A DNA stretch of 64,000 nucleotides from Roseiarcus sp963798015 (GTDB taxonomy: Bacteria > Pseudomonadota > Alphaproteobacteria > Rhizobiales > Beijerinckiaceae): positions 1-64,000 of the forward strand of contig CAWCSA010000020.1 of the NCBI GenBank assembly GCA_963798015.1, in the 5' to 3' direction. Within the stretch, counting starts at the first letter, position 1. The number at the start of each line of letters is the position of its first letter. This document shows positions 51,831 to 60,559 of the stretch, one piece after another. The notes under the pieces were generated by a model that saw only the letters and a list, made by a program, of their open reading frames with translations, was not told the DNA's origin and made no database searches. The position numbers and the translations under genes are program-made.

Positions 51831-52335
51831 GGCCGCTTCGCACTCCACCGTCGAGGCCAAGCAGCCGGTCGAGCGAAATCGCGCCGGGGCCAAAGGTGAG
51901 GATCGCGAGCGCCATCGCCGCCCAGTAGAGATGGAAGTTCGCCCAGCCGTCCGGATAGGTGAGCTGGATGATTGCGGTCATGCCCAAAAGGCCGAGCGCC
52001 GCCCAACGGGTGAGGAGACCGAACGCGAGCAGGATCGGCAGCACGATTTCGCCCGTGCTCGCCATCGCCGCCACCAGCTCCGGCATTGGAAATGGAATCT
52101 GGGCGCCAAAGACGTGAAGCTTGTAGTCCTGCGAGAACAGGATCTTCGTTCCGAACGATAGCGTGAACCAGCCGTCCCAGCGCGTAAGCCCCGAGGCGAA
52201 GAAAGGCCGCGCCAGCGCGAGCCGCAGGATAAGCAGCGGGAGCCATTCCGGAACGAGCCCAAAGACGATGCTGGTGAGGCGGGCGATCGGGTTGGAGGGT
52301 GTGAGCATGGTTGCGTGTGCAGCGTCGGCGATCAT
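51808..52335 (-). CDS. DoxX-family membrane protein of a bufferin-like operon
   Basis: 175 residues with four membrane helices. DoxX pattern: LILRLALARPFFASGLTRWD, then ELVAAMASTGEIVLPILLAF and AALGLLGMTAIIQLTYPDGW. The ATG overlaps the stop of the DUF2063 gene (ATGA), so it is the third cistron of the MNIO operon. DoxX proteins commonly close bufBCD-type operons. Confidence 0.82.
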   Translation of the reverse strand: MIADAAHATMLTPSNPIARLTSIVFGLVPEWLPLLILRLALARPFFASGLTRWDGWFTLSFGTKILFSQDYKLHVFGAQIPFPMPELVAAMASTGEIVLPILLAFGLLTRWAALGLLGMTAIIQLTYPDGWANFHLYWAAMALAILTFGPGAISLDRLLGLDGGVRSGLTASDRR

Positions 52336-53111
52336 GACGACCTTCCCGGGATGATGGAGGCGACGGCGCCGGACTCGACCAGTCCGACCAGATGGGCGCC
52401 AAAGTCGAAGGCGGGGTCGTTCACCGCGGCGACGGCTTCGACCAATGTCGCGCCCTCGCGCAACCTCAGAGCGAAATCATAGCCGAGCGGCGGCAGGACG
52501 CGCACGCGGACGTCGCAGTCGGGACGCGTGATGAGCGCGTCTTCAGCTCCGGCAGGTTCTGACGCGGCAGGCTCGGCGCCAGGTTGCCACGAAGCCCAGA
52601 CCGAGGCGGCGGGCACAGCTAAGCGCATGAGCCGCGCTGCGGGGTGAAAAGCGATCCGCGTTTCGGGCAGGCAATCGGGGCTCAGCGCGGCAAGCTCGGT
52701 GACGCTCACCGCCGCGGCGTCTTCCGCGTGGTAGGACTCGACCCAGGCGTTCTCGAGCCGCGCGACGTCGACGAGGCCGGCGAGGCTCGGCGCGGTCTCG
52801 ACCCCCGCGAGATAGGTGGCGGCGAATTCGGGAAACGCCCCGCCATAGGCGATCATGACCGGCGAGCGCGGCCTATGCGCGCGCACAAAGGTCCGAGCCA
52901 TCGCGCGGAACAGGTCGTCGCCCGCGATCCGCCGTGAGACGGGATAGCGCGCCTCGAGCGCGCCAATCAGTCCGACCGCGACACTGTTGCGATAGACCGC
53001 GAACCGGCGGGCGTCGGGCGCGCCCATGCGTCCGTGGGTCATTGCGGACGGCGGCGCCGAAGGCTCGCCAAGCGCCGCCGCGAAAGCGTCGATCGTCGTC
53101 TCAAATGACAT
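52332..53111 (-). CDS. BufC/HvfC-type (DUF2063) partner of the MNIO enzyme
   Basis: 259 residues. The N-terminal DUF2063 domain is visible in RRFAVYRNSVAVGLIGALEA, RYPVSRRIAG and LFRAMARTFVRAHRPRSPVM. It overlaps the 3' end of the DUF692 gene by 11 bases. In characterised bufferin systems BufC acts with BufB to modify cysteines of a small precursor, so a partner role is expected. Confidence 0.82.
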   Translation of the reverse strand: MSFETTIDAFAAALGEPSAPPSAMTHGRMGAPDARRFAVYRNSVAVGLIGALEARYPVSRRIAGDDLFRAMARTFVRAHRPRSPVMIAYGGAFPEFAATYLAGVETAPSLAGLVDVARLENAWVESYHAEDAAAVSVTELAALSPDCLPETRIAFHPAARLMRLAVPAASVWASWQPGAEPAASEPAGAEDALITRPDCDVRVRVLPPLGYDFALRLREGATLVEAVAAVNDPAFDFGAHLVGLVESGAVASIIPGRSS

Positions 53112-53985
53112 CGGCGCGCTCCAGGCGTACGGTCTTGGCAATCGCACGTTCCGCTCGGCGCGCTTCGCTGAGAAGCGTCGGCCACGCGGGCACGTCGTTG
53201 TCCCACTCGACCAGCGTCGGGGTCACCCCGAGCCGGCGTATCGTCGCGGAATAAAGCGCCCACACGGGGTCGCGAACCGGCGAATTGTGGGCGTCTATGA
53301 GCAGCGGCAGGCCGGAATTGTCGCTGTCGTCAGCGCAGCCCGCGAGGTGGATCTCGCCGACCGCCGAAAGCGGAAAATCGGCGAGATAAAGCTCGGGATC
53401 GAAGCCGTGATTGACGGCGCTGACGAACACGTTGCTGACGTCGAGCAGAAGGCCGCAGCCGGTCCGGCGCGCGATCTCGCGCAGGAAATCCGTCTCCGCC
53501 CACGTGCTTTCAGCGAACACGACATAGGTCGAGGGATTTTCGAGCAGCATCGTCCGACCGAGCGCGTTCTGGACTTCGTCGATATGCTCCGACACCCGCG
53601 CGACCGTCTCGTCGGTGTAGGGCAGGGGCAGGAGGTCGTTGAGGAAGGCGCCCTCGTGGGTCGACCACGCGAGGTGCTCCGAAACGAGAATTGGCTCGAA
53701 GCGCTTGGCGACCGCCGCGAGCCGTTGAAGATGGGCGCGGTCGAGCGGCCCAGGCGAGCCGATCGACAGGCCGACGCCGTGCAGCGATAGCGGATAGCGT
53801 TCCCGGATCGCGTCGAGGCGGCGATGCGGCGCGCCGCCACCGCCCATGTAGTTTTCCGCGTGGACTTCGAAAAACCCAAGCTCGGGCTGGGTCTCGACGA
53901 TCGCCTCGAAATGCTCCGGCTTGAACCCGACGCCGACGCCCGGCGCGGCAAGCGCCCTAAGAGAACGATGATCCGCGACGGTCAT
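53101..53985 (-). CDS. DUF692/MNIO-family multinuclear iron oxidase (BufB-like)
   Basis: 294 residues. The TIM-barrel metal-binding residues of MNIO enzymes are in FFEVHAENYMGGGGAPHRRL, SLHGVGLSIGS, VSEHLAWS, LLLDVSNVFVSAVNHGF, EIHLAGC and LIDAHNSPV. MNIO enzymes convert cysteines of precursor peptides to thiooxazole-type groups using iron and oxygen. The ATG has GGAG seven bases upstream. A SigF-type promoter lies 63 bases ahead. No precursor (BufA) gene is seen upstream, where it usually lies. Confidence 0.87.
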   Translation of the reverse strand: MTVADHRSLRALAAPGVGVGFKPEHFEAIVETQPELGFFEVHAENYMGGGGAPHRRLDAIRERYPLSLHGVGLSIGSPGPLDRAHLQRLAAVAKRFEPILVSEHLAWSTHEGAFLNDLLPLPYTDETVARVSEHIDEVQNALGRTMLLENPSTYVVFAESTWAETDFLREIARRTGCGLLLDVSNVFVSAVNHGFDPELYLADFPLSAVGEIHLAGCADDSDNSGLPLLIDAHNSPVRDPVWALYSATIRRLGVTPTLVEWDNDVPAWPTLLSEARRAERAIAKTVRLERADVI

Positions 53986-53998
53986 GGGTTTCTCCAGG

Positions 53999-54033
53999 CC
54001 TCGTTTCGCAATTGCAGCCTCGTTTCGCAATTG
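53999..54033. repeat. 16-base direct repeat in the leader of the MNIO operon
   Basis: CCTCGTTTCGCAATTG occurs at 53999-54014 and again at 54018-54033 with a three-base spacer. It lies in the 5' untranslated leader of the minus-strand operon, between the proposed promoter and the DUF692 start codon. A regulatory role is unknown. Confidence 0.7.
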
Positions 54034-54047
54034 ACGACATTGGCGAC

Positions 54048-54073
54048 TTCGCTCACGCGCTGGGGCATGTTAC
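54048..54073 (-). promoter_or_regulatory. Candidate SigF-type ECF promoter of the MNIO operon
   Basis: On the minus strand GTAACA (54068-54073) is followed after 16 bases by CGAA (54048-54051). As I recall, Caulobacter SigF promoters have GTAACC-N16-CGAA. The sigF-nrsF pair is divergent and adjacent, and the operon begins 63 bases downstream. Confidence 0.6.
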
Positions 54074-54117
54074 ATCGGCGCGAATTCGTGCTTCGAGCGA
54101 AATATTTCTCCGGATCT

Positions 54118-54142
54118 GTAACGGCAGACGAAACGAAACGAA
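54118..54142 (+). promoter_or_regulatory. Candidate autoregulatory SigF promoter
   Basis: GTAACG (54118-54123) is followed by three CGAA units (54129, 54134 and 54139); the last is 15 bases away. It ends seven bases before the annotated sigF ATG, so a transcript from it would be leaderless or the real start lies downstream (an ATG at 54197 is in frame). Confidence 0.45.
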
Positions 54143-54148
54143 GCCTGT

Positions 54149-54718
54149 ATGACCCCCCAGCCTATCAAGGGTGTGCCGGACGATCCTTGGTCTCGGATGA
54201 TGATTGCCTCGATCGCGGGTGATGAGGGCGCATACCGGCGCCTCCTTGAGGACATCGGCCGGTCGGTGCGGGCGATGGCGCGCGGCGCTTTTTCGCGCGC
54301 CGGGGTCGGGGACGCGGACGTCGAGGATGCAGTGCAAGAGACCCTGTTGGCGATCCATCTCAAACGCCACACCTGGGATCCCGAGCAGCCGCTCGCCCCA
54401 TGGGTGTACGCGATCGCGCGCCACAAGGTCGTGGACGCGCTCCGCCGTCGCGGCCGGCGGAAGGTCGAGCCGCTCGAAAATTTTGAGGAGTTCCTGGCCG
54501 CGCCGGAGCCAGAGGACCCGCACGCGCTGAGCGATGCGCGGAAGCTCATGGAGACGCTTAGCTCCCGCCAGCGCGACATCGTGACCTCGATCTCGCTCGA
54601 CGGCCAGTCGATCGCCGCGACGGCGAAGCGCCTGTCGATGTCGGAGGTCGCGGTCAGGGTGGCGCTTCATCGCGCGCTCAAGGCGCTCGGCGTGGCCTGG
54701 CGGAGGTCGGTCCAGTGA
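54149..54718 (+). CDS. sigF: ECF RNA polymerase sigma factor, SigF type
   Basis: 189 residues. Sigma region 2 is AGVGDADVEDAVQETLLAIH followed by WDPEQPLAPWVYAIARHKVV; region 4 is LDGQSIAATAKRLSMSEVAV RVALHRALK. Its stop overlaps the GTG of nrsF by four bases. With NrsF it forms the heavy-metal-responsive sigma/anti-sigma pair known from Caulobacter. The likely targets are itself and the divergent MNIO operon. Confidence 0.85.
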   Translation: MTPQPIKGVPDDPWSRMMIASIAGDEGAYRRLLEDIGRSVRAMARGAFSRAGVGDADVEDAVQETLLAIHLKRHTWDPEQPLAPWVYAIARHKVVDALRRRGRRKVEPLENFEEFLAAPEPEDPHALSDARKLMETLSSRQRDIVTSISLDGQSIAATAKRLSMSEVAVRVALHRALKALGVAWRRSVQ

Positions 54719-55353
54719 GGACCTCCGAACTCATCGCCGTGCTTGCTGCCGATCCCATACCCGAGCCGATCCGGCTTGGCCGGCGGATTGCGACGGCGCT
54801 CATCATCGGCTTGATCGGCAGCCTGGTGATTTACGGGCTTTTCATGGGCCCGAGGCCGGGCATCGCCGAGGCCGCCCAGACAGTGCGCTTTTGGCTGAAG
54901 TTCGTCGACTCGTTCGCGTTCGCCTTGCCGTCACTGCTGCTGACACTGCGGCTGGCGCGCCCAGACGCCAAGATCAGGACGCTCGCGCTCTGGCTGATCG
55001 CGCCCTTCGTTTTGGTCGCTTGCGGGGTGGTCGCGGAATTGTTGGTCGTCCCGCAAGGCGAATGGCTCACCCGGCTCATCGGCCATAACTCGATGTTCTG
55101 CATGCGGATGATTCCGCTGCTGGCCGCTCCCTTACTCGCAGCGCTGATCGTCGCCCTTCGCGCCGGCGCCCCCCTTCATCCAGGCCTTACGGGAGCGCTC
55201 GCCGGCGCGACCTCGGCGGGGATCGCGGCCCTCCTCTACTCCTCGCACTGCCCCGATGATTCGCCGCTGTTCGTGGCGACCTGGTATCCGCTCGCCACCC
55301 TCATCTGCATGGGTGTCGGCGCGCTGGCCGGCCGGCGCTTTCTCGCCTGGTGA
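54715..55353 (+). CDS. nrsF: NrsF-family (DUF1109) membrane anti-sigma factor
   Basis: 212 residues with six membrane helices. The ending SPLFVATWYPLATLICMGVG is a DUF1109 signature. Cysteines occur in HNSMFCMRMIP and SSHCPDDSP, matching the region of the metal-sensing cysteines known in this family. NrsF holds SigF inactive at the membrane until metal stress. GTG start overlapping sigF. Confidence 0.85.
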   Translation: MRTSELIAVLAADPIPEPIRLGRRIATALIIGLIGSLVIYGLFMGPRPGIAEAAQTVRFWLKFVDSFAFALPSLLLTLRLARPDAKIRTLALWLIAPFVLVACGVVAELLVVPQGEWLTRLIGHNSMFCMRMIPLLAAPLLAALIVALRAGAPLHPGLTGALAGATSAGIAALLYSSHCPDDSPLFVATWYPLATLICMGVGALAGRRFLAW

Positions 55354-55553
55354 AGGGCCGCGAACGCTACTGTGACGCGAGGAAGCTCATGGAGACGCTT
55401 GCGCCCCGCCAGCGTGACATCGTGATCTCGCTCGGCGGCCAATCGATCGCCGCGACGGCGAAGCGCCTGTCGATGTCCGAGGTCGCGGTCAGGGTGGCGC
55501 TCCATCCGGCGCTCAAGTCGCCGGGCGGAGCTTGGCGCAGGTCAGTCAAATGA
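55350..55553 (+). pseudogene. Duplicated 3' end of sigF (region 4 fragment)
   Basis: From about 55377 the frame reads ARKLMETLAPRQRDIVISLG, then GQSIAATAKRLSMSEVAVRV, and ends GAWRRSVK, matching the last 60 residues of SigF. Regions 2 and the linker are missing. Its stop overlaps the ATG of the second nrsF gene, as in the intact pair. It is the left end of a tandem duplication of the sigF tail plus nrsF. A small region-4 protein might still be made, from an ATG at 55350 or 55389. Confidence 0.75.
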
Positions 55554-56188
55554 GAACCTCCGAATTCATCGCCGCGCTGACCGCCGACCCGGTCCCGGAG
55601 CCCATCCGTCTCGGGCGGCGGGTCGCGGCGGCGCTCGTTATCGGCGTTATCGGCAGCGTGGCGCTCTATGTCCTGTGGCTTGGCCCAAGGCCGGACATCG
55701 CCACGGCCTGCATGACGATGCGCTTTTGGCTGAAGTTCGTCGACTCGTTCGCCTTCGCCTTGCCGTCGCTTCTGTTGACGCTGCGGCTCGCCCGCCCTGA
55801 CGCCAAGCCGAGGGCGCTCGCGCTTTGGTTGATCGCGCCCTTCGTTTTGCTCGCAGCCGGGGTGGTCGTCGAATTGTTGGTCGTGCCGCAACGCGAGTGG
55901 ATGTCCCGGCTGATGGGCACCACCGCGATGCACTGCACGATTACCATTCCGAGGCTGGCCGCTCCCATCCTTGCAGCGCTCATCGTCGCGCTACGCGCCG
56001 GCGCGCCGCTCCATGCCGCTTTGACCGGCGCGCTCGCCGGGGCGGCTTCGGCCGGCGTCGCGGCGCTCGTCTACGCGTCGTCCTGCCCTGGCGATTCGCC
56101 GCTATTCGTGGCGACCTGGTATCCGCTTGCAACGCTTATCTGCATGGGCGTCGGCGCGCTGGCCGGACGTCGCTTTCTCGTTTGGTGA
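55550..56188 (+). CDS. NrsF-family anti-sigma factor, second copy
   Basis: 212 residues, aligned end to end with the first copy: MRTSEFIAALTADPVPEPIR, then FWLKFVDSFAFALPSLLLTL and SPLFVATWYPLATLICMGVG. Cysteines are at TAMHCTITIP and SSCPGDSP, so the sensing pair seems kept. It has diverged enough (many scattered changes) to be an old duplication. It could bind the same SigF or another sigma factor. Confidence 0.82.
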   Translation: MRTSEFIAALTADPVPEPIRLGRRVAAALVIGVIGSVALYVLWLGPRPDIATACMTMRFWLKFVDSFAFALPSLLLTLRLARPDAKPRALALWLIAPFVLLAAGVVVELLVVPQREWMSRLMGTTAMHCTITIPRLAAPILAALIVALRAGAPLHAALTGALAGAASAGVAALVYASSCPGDSPLFVATWYPLATLICMGVGALAGRRFLVW

Positions 56189-56203
56189 AGGGCGACCGAG
56201 CGG

Positions 56204-56854
56204 CTATTTCTTGATCAACGGGTCGAGGATCGCTTTCAGCTGGTCGATGCTGAGCTCTCCGCCATAGACCTTGCCGTCGATGACGAAGGTTGGCGTGCCG
56301 GTCATCTTGAGCTCGTCGGTCGCTCGCTTGCCGACCGCCACCATGGCGTCGGCCTTCGATTGATCCTTGAGGCACGCCATCGCCTGATCGTGGGTGAGGC
56401 CGGCGGGGCGCATGGCGGCGATCAACGGCTCGAGCGGCTTGTCGACGAACGCCCACTTGTCCTGCTCGCTGAACAAAAGCTCGATCGCGGCGAACGCCTT
56501 GTCATTGCCGACGCAGCGCGCGAGCAGAAAGGCTGCGACGTCGAGCGAGTTGCGCGAGAACTCGCGGAAGATGAATCGGACCTTGCCGGTGTCGATGTAA
56601 TCCTTCTTCAGCTCGGGAAAGATCTCGCGGCTGAAGGTGGCGCAATGGGGGCAGGTCAGCGAGCCATATTCGACAACCGGGATCCCCGAGGCGTCGCCCA
56701 TTGTCAGTTCGGGCAGCGTGCCGGGCTTGAGGACCGTCGCCATGTCCACCGTTCGATCGGGCTCGGGCGCGGCGCCCGCGGCAAGAGCGCTATTCGCGGC
56801 AAGGGCCGCGACGGAGAAGGCGAAGGCGAGCCGGCGAAGCGAGGCGAGGGCCAA
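56204..56854 (-). CDS. DsbA-family thiol:disulfide oxidoreductase
   Basis: About 216 residues from a TTG at 56854 that has AGGAG eight bases upstream; this gives a clean signal peptide (LASLRRLAFAFSVAALAANS). The thioredoxin-like active site is YGSLTCPHCATFSREI and the cis-proline loop is TGTPTFVIDGKVYGG. A CVGND cysteine and AMACLKDQ lie in the helical insert. It acts in the periplasm on disulfide bonds; its convergence with nrsF is incidental. Confidence 0.87.
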   Translation of the reverse strand: MALASLRRLAFAFSVAALAANSALAAGAAPEPDRTVDMATVLKPGTLPELTMGDASGIPVVEYGSLTCPHCATFSREIFPELKKDYIDTGKVRFIFREFSRNSLDVAAFLLARCVGNDKAFAAIELLFSEQDKWAFVDKPLEPLIAAMRPAGLTHDQAMACLKDQSKADAMVAVGKRATDELKMTGTPTFVIDGKVYGGELSIDQLKAILDPLIKK

Positions 56855-57205
56855 AGAAAAGCTCCTGAAGTGAGGCGACGGGCGGAACGGCGACAAATGC
56901 GCACAAAGCTCCGCGAGCGGCAAGTGCGCGGGGGCCTGGCCCTCAGGGGCCTACCGGCCGTCAGCGCCGCGAGACTCAAGCTCCTCTCGCTTGGAGGTTT
57001 TGCTGGTGGCAGTAGAACTTCGAGGACAACACAGGGGCTTTGGGTTACACAAGCTGCGCAATCCACGTAGTTGAATTCGAGGCGTAGATCAATGGGAGGC
57101 GGCTTGTCAGTCGAGCGCAGGATTTGTGCTTGCCACTTCTTACGAATCCTCAGCGCGATCATTTTCTTGTTAGGATCACTTCTTGCTTCCGCGGCGACCG
57201 CAGAT

Positions 57206-58439
57206 CAGGGCTGTTCAGTTCTCAATGTAAGTGGGGCATTTCGAGGATTAGATTGATATCGAGGGCGGCACGCCAACGTGCGTTGCGGATGTTGGAGCCC
57301 CCTTCTGCCCGGATCAGGTTGTAAGCGAACGATCGCAAGCGCGCGACGATGTCGGGGTTCTTTCGGATGCGCGAAGCGTCTTCGGCGAAAGCGGCGTCGC
57401 GCACGTAGTGGCTGCCGTTCTCTATGCGCCAATGAGCGCGGATCCATTCGTTCCAGCGCGCGGGCGTTTGGCTGGAAGCCGAGGAAATCCAGAAGACGGT
57501 CTCGCATGTTTGCTTGCAAAGTCCGGTCTTGGAGTCGCGCTTGCAGACCGTGCGCTCGAGCCGAAGCACGGTCTTGATGAGGCCGTCCCACGGCGTATGG
57601 CGGAACCACGCCTTGGCCGGAAACGCCGCAAGTTCGCGGGTTTCCCAGCGATTGCGACCTGAGGTCTCGCTCTTGGCCGACCCGGTCGGTTTACGGCCCG
57701 CCGTTCCCAGCTTGAGCTTGCGGCGTAGGCTCGGTTGGTTGTCCTTGACCTGGGTCAGCAGGTGATTGCCCGACGCGATCACGCGCTCGAATGTTTTTTT
57801 TGGGCGTGCTCGGCGTCGAGCGTGAACAGACAGTCTTTCAGCCCCAGCGCCTCGATCAGCTCCGGCGCAGCCGGAATCTCGTTGCTCTTCTCGTCGACCA
57901 TCAGATGGCCGAGCACGATCTGGTCGGCCTGCCGCAACGCCGACAACATGTGGGTGGCCTTGCGGTCGCTGAATGCGTCGAAACTGCCGCGCAGCGTCTT
58001 GCCGTCGACGGCGATGGCGGTCAGGCCGTCCGACGAAGGCGCAGCCTCCATCGAGGACGCATGCTGCCGAAACGCTGCCTCCAACGCGGTCGGATCGACG
58101 CCCTGGAGGATCGCCCGCAAACCGGTATAGGAGGGCGAATAGGGCAACCGAAGGCCGAAGGCTTCGTTCAAGCGCTGAAGGTGAATACGAATGAATTCAT
58201 GCATTTGCCGGTAGGAATTGGCCCCGGCGACCATGCCCAAGATCGAATAGAGCAGGACCGTCGCCAGATCGAACCGCAGGCCTTCCCGCCGTCGGCGGTC
58301 CGGGATCGAGCGCAAAATCTTCAGCAGCGACGCCTGCATCTGACAACCTCCGATTCGGGTTGTCGCGTATAAATTCAGACATTTCCGCCCTCGGGAATCC
58401 CAAATCGACCCTCAAAGGTTAAAGAACTGAACAGCCCTG
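57206..58439 (-). mobile_element. ISAs1-family insertion sequence, copy 2 (1234 bp)
   Basis: Inverted relative to copy 1 at 7598-8830 and almost identical in sequence. Ends are CAGGGCTGTTCAGTTCTC on both sides. A perfect 10-base target duplication, GACCGCAGAT, flanks it at 57196-57205 and 58440-58449. The extra base relative to copy 1 is explained by one more A in the transposase homopolymer. Confidence 0.92.
57222..58339 (-). pseudogene. ISAs1-family DDE transposase, copy 2, frameshifted at a run of eight A
   Basis: Same architecture as copy 1, with AVDGKTLRGS in the first frame, which ends DAEHAQKKHSSA. The homopolymer, read as T on the + strand at 57794-57801, has eight bases against seven in copy 1. 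Nine would give the family-like QKKTFERVIASGN and an intact enzyme of about 370 residues. With eight, a minus-one slip would produce it. Protein differences from copy 1 are few (for example DSKTG for NSKTG and SSASS for SSASG). Confidence 0.85.
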
Positions 58440-60559
58440 GACCGCAGATACCCCGACGCCGACGCCATATGATGATGTCAACACGCCCGAGGGCTGGGCT
58501 TGGTCGCAGATCAGGCAGGGTCTGCCGGCCGATTTTCGCCAACACTGCCGCGTCGAACTCGATCCTAGAGCCCAAGACGATCCTCGGTGGCGCGATGATC
58601 CGTGTCGGACCATTCCAGCAAGTTTTATCGTCGATCTTCTGACCAAAAGCTCACTGCACGAGATAATCCCCCACAAGGGCATCGTCCTGATCAACGCGAA
58701 GATAGTCGGCGACGTTGATCTTGAGTTCGCAACGATTGACCGCCCGATCGGCATTCAATTCAGCCGCTTCGAAGGCGCGATGCTCCTTGACTACGCGCAC
58801 GCTGACAGTCCCGTAGATTTTAAGGGCTCTTTGTTCCTAGGCCTGTGGAGCGCATTCGCTTTTCGTTCCGAAAGCAATTTGGACCTCACACAAGCGACGC
58901 TCCTGGCAAAAGTGAATCTCGGGGGAGCCAAAATCAATGGCGACCTCGTCATGACTGGCGTCAATGTTAGGGGCGACCTTGAGGCTTTTGAGATGGAGGT
59001 CCACGGATCACTGCTGATGCTACCAGCCGGCGCCATTAAGGCGAGGTTCAAGAATGTGACTTTGAGGTACGCAACGGTCGTAGGCCCGGTCAACATGTCG
59101 GGGGCCAACCTTGACGGAGGCTTGTATGCCGAGGGCCTGCACGTCGGGGCAGATTTGTTGATGAACTCCGTCGGCGAAAATAAAGCCGAATTCAAACATG
59201 TGGAGCTTTTTGCTGCGGAAGTTGCAAGCAATGTCGAACTGGTAGGAGCAAGTGTCGCCGGAGAACTCAGCGCAGGTGCCCTTAAGGTTGGCGGATCGCT
59301 GTTGATGAACTCAGAGGGCATGAACAAAGCTACGTTCGGGGATATCCGTTTGGTAGGTGCCAAAGTCACACGTAATCTCGAATTGAATGAAGCCCAGGTT
59401 TACGGCTATCTGTGGGTCGAATCGGCTCAACTCGGAGGTTCGCTGATCGCCAACCGCAGCAGGTTCAAGAAAGTTGACCTTGGGCTTTCGACAGTTGCCG
59501 GCCAAATTAACATGCAAAATTCGGTTTTTGACGGCGACGTTACTCTAAAACATTTGCACGTTTATGGTGACGTCCTGTTTGGCGGTATTAAGTGTGATGG
59601 TCGATTTGACGCTTCATCTACTCAAATGGGCGGCAATATAGATTTCGGGGGGGGCCAAGCTAAATACGGTTGATCTCGGAGGAGCGTCGATCGCCAGAGC
59701 TATGCAACTGGGCGATGTCAACTCCAAAGTGACCTGGCTTGCGCCAAAAGGCGGAGAGCTAGATCTGCGCAACGCACATGTCGGCAGCCTACCTGACAAC
59801 AAAGATTCTTGGCCCGAACGATTATTACTTGACGGCTTTTCGTTCGGACATTTTGGAAGCAATAGCGAGCCCTCTGACGGCGAGACGACTGGCTCGGCGG
59901 CCTGGTGGAATGAGAATTTCATCAAACACGACTCACATCGAAGTTCCTGGCCATACGAGCAATTTAGGCAATGTTTACCGCGGCGGGTAATCGCGACGCG
60001 GCGGACGAAATCCATTTTGACGAGCGGGTTTGGGCCGAGCAAAAGACCTCGGGGATGAGTTTCTTCTTGTCGAGCCTTCTGAGATACGGTGCTGGCTACG
60101 GCATCGGAAGTTATATGTTTCGTGCGCTCTATTGTGCTCTCATCCTGTCAATTGTGGGTGCTGTAGTTTTGAGGTGTTGTGCGAACAAGGGCGTCGTTGA
60201 GCTTAAGTTTAAGCATGGCTGGGGACGTGTCCGATGTTTTGTCTGGTGTTTTGGCGCAAGCGTCAATCGACTCCTGCCAGTGCTCAATCTAAAGAAGGAG
60301 TTCGTCGAGTTCTTCGATAAGCCAGAAATCAATCAGTTTACCCCATGCCAGGAATTCTTCTTTGTGGTGTTCGCTCTGTTTGGCTGGGCGCTGAGCTTCA
60401 TCGTCATCGCCGCCTTCGCAACGATAACCCGCGGGCCATAACAGCTTAGCTTCGAACCCGCCGCTCACAGGCGCGCTATTCGCGTGGGCGGCCTTGCGCA
60501 TTTCGGCTGGAATGTTAGTTCGCATGGAGGACCGAACAGCGTCGAGCGAGGCAAGCACA

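Larger units (their letters stand above)
57092..60441 (+). pseudogene. Large membrane protein with beta-helix-like repeats, broken by an IS and two indels
   Basis: A signal segment (MGGGLSVERRICACHFLRIL, SAIIFLLGSLLASAATAD) is split by the IS. Removing the IS and one target copy joins AD to TPTPTPYDDVNTPEGWAWSQ in frame. Next come about 300 residues of repeats of the type LVMTGVNVRGDLEAFEMEVHG and LLMNSVGENKAEFKHVELFA. A G8 run at 59647-59654 shifts the frame; seven G would continue GGAKLNTVDLGGASIARAMQ. A second shift near 59970 (one A missing) leads to MFTAAGNRDAADEIHFDERV and two C-terminal membrane helices. The intact protein would be about 700 residues, probably an envelope protein of unknown function. 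Confidence 0.75.

Noticed and set aside
7598..58439. The two inverted IS copies as ends of a 50-kb composite transposon or an inversion.
   Set aside because: Each copy has its own intact and different 10-base target duplication, so they inserted independently and no inversion between them has occurred since.
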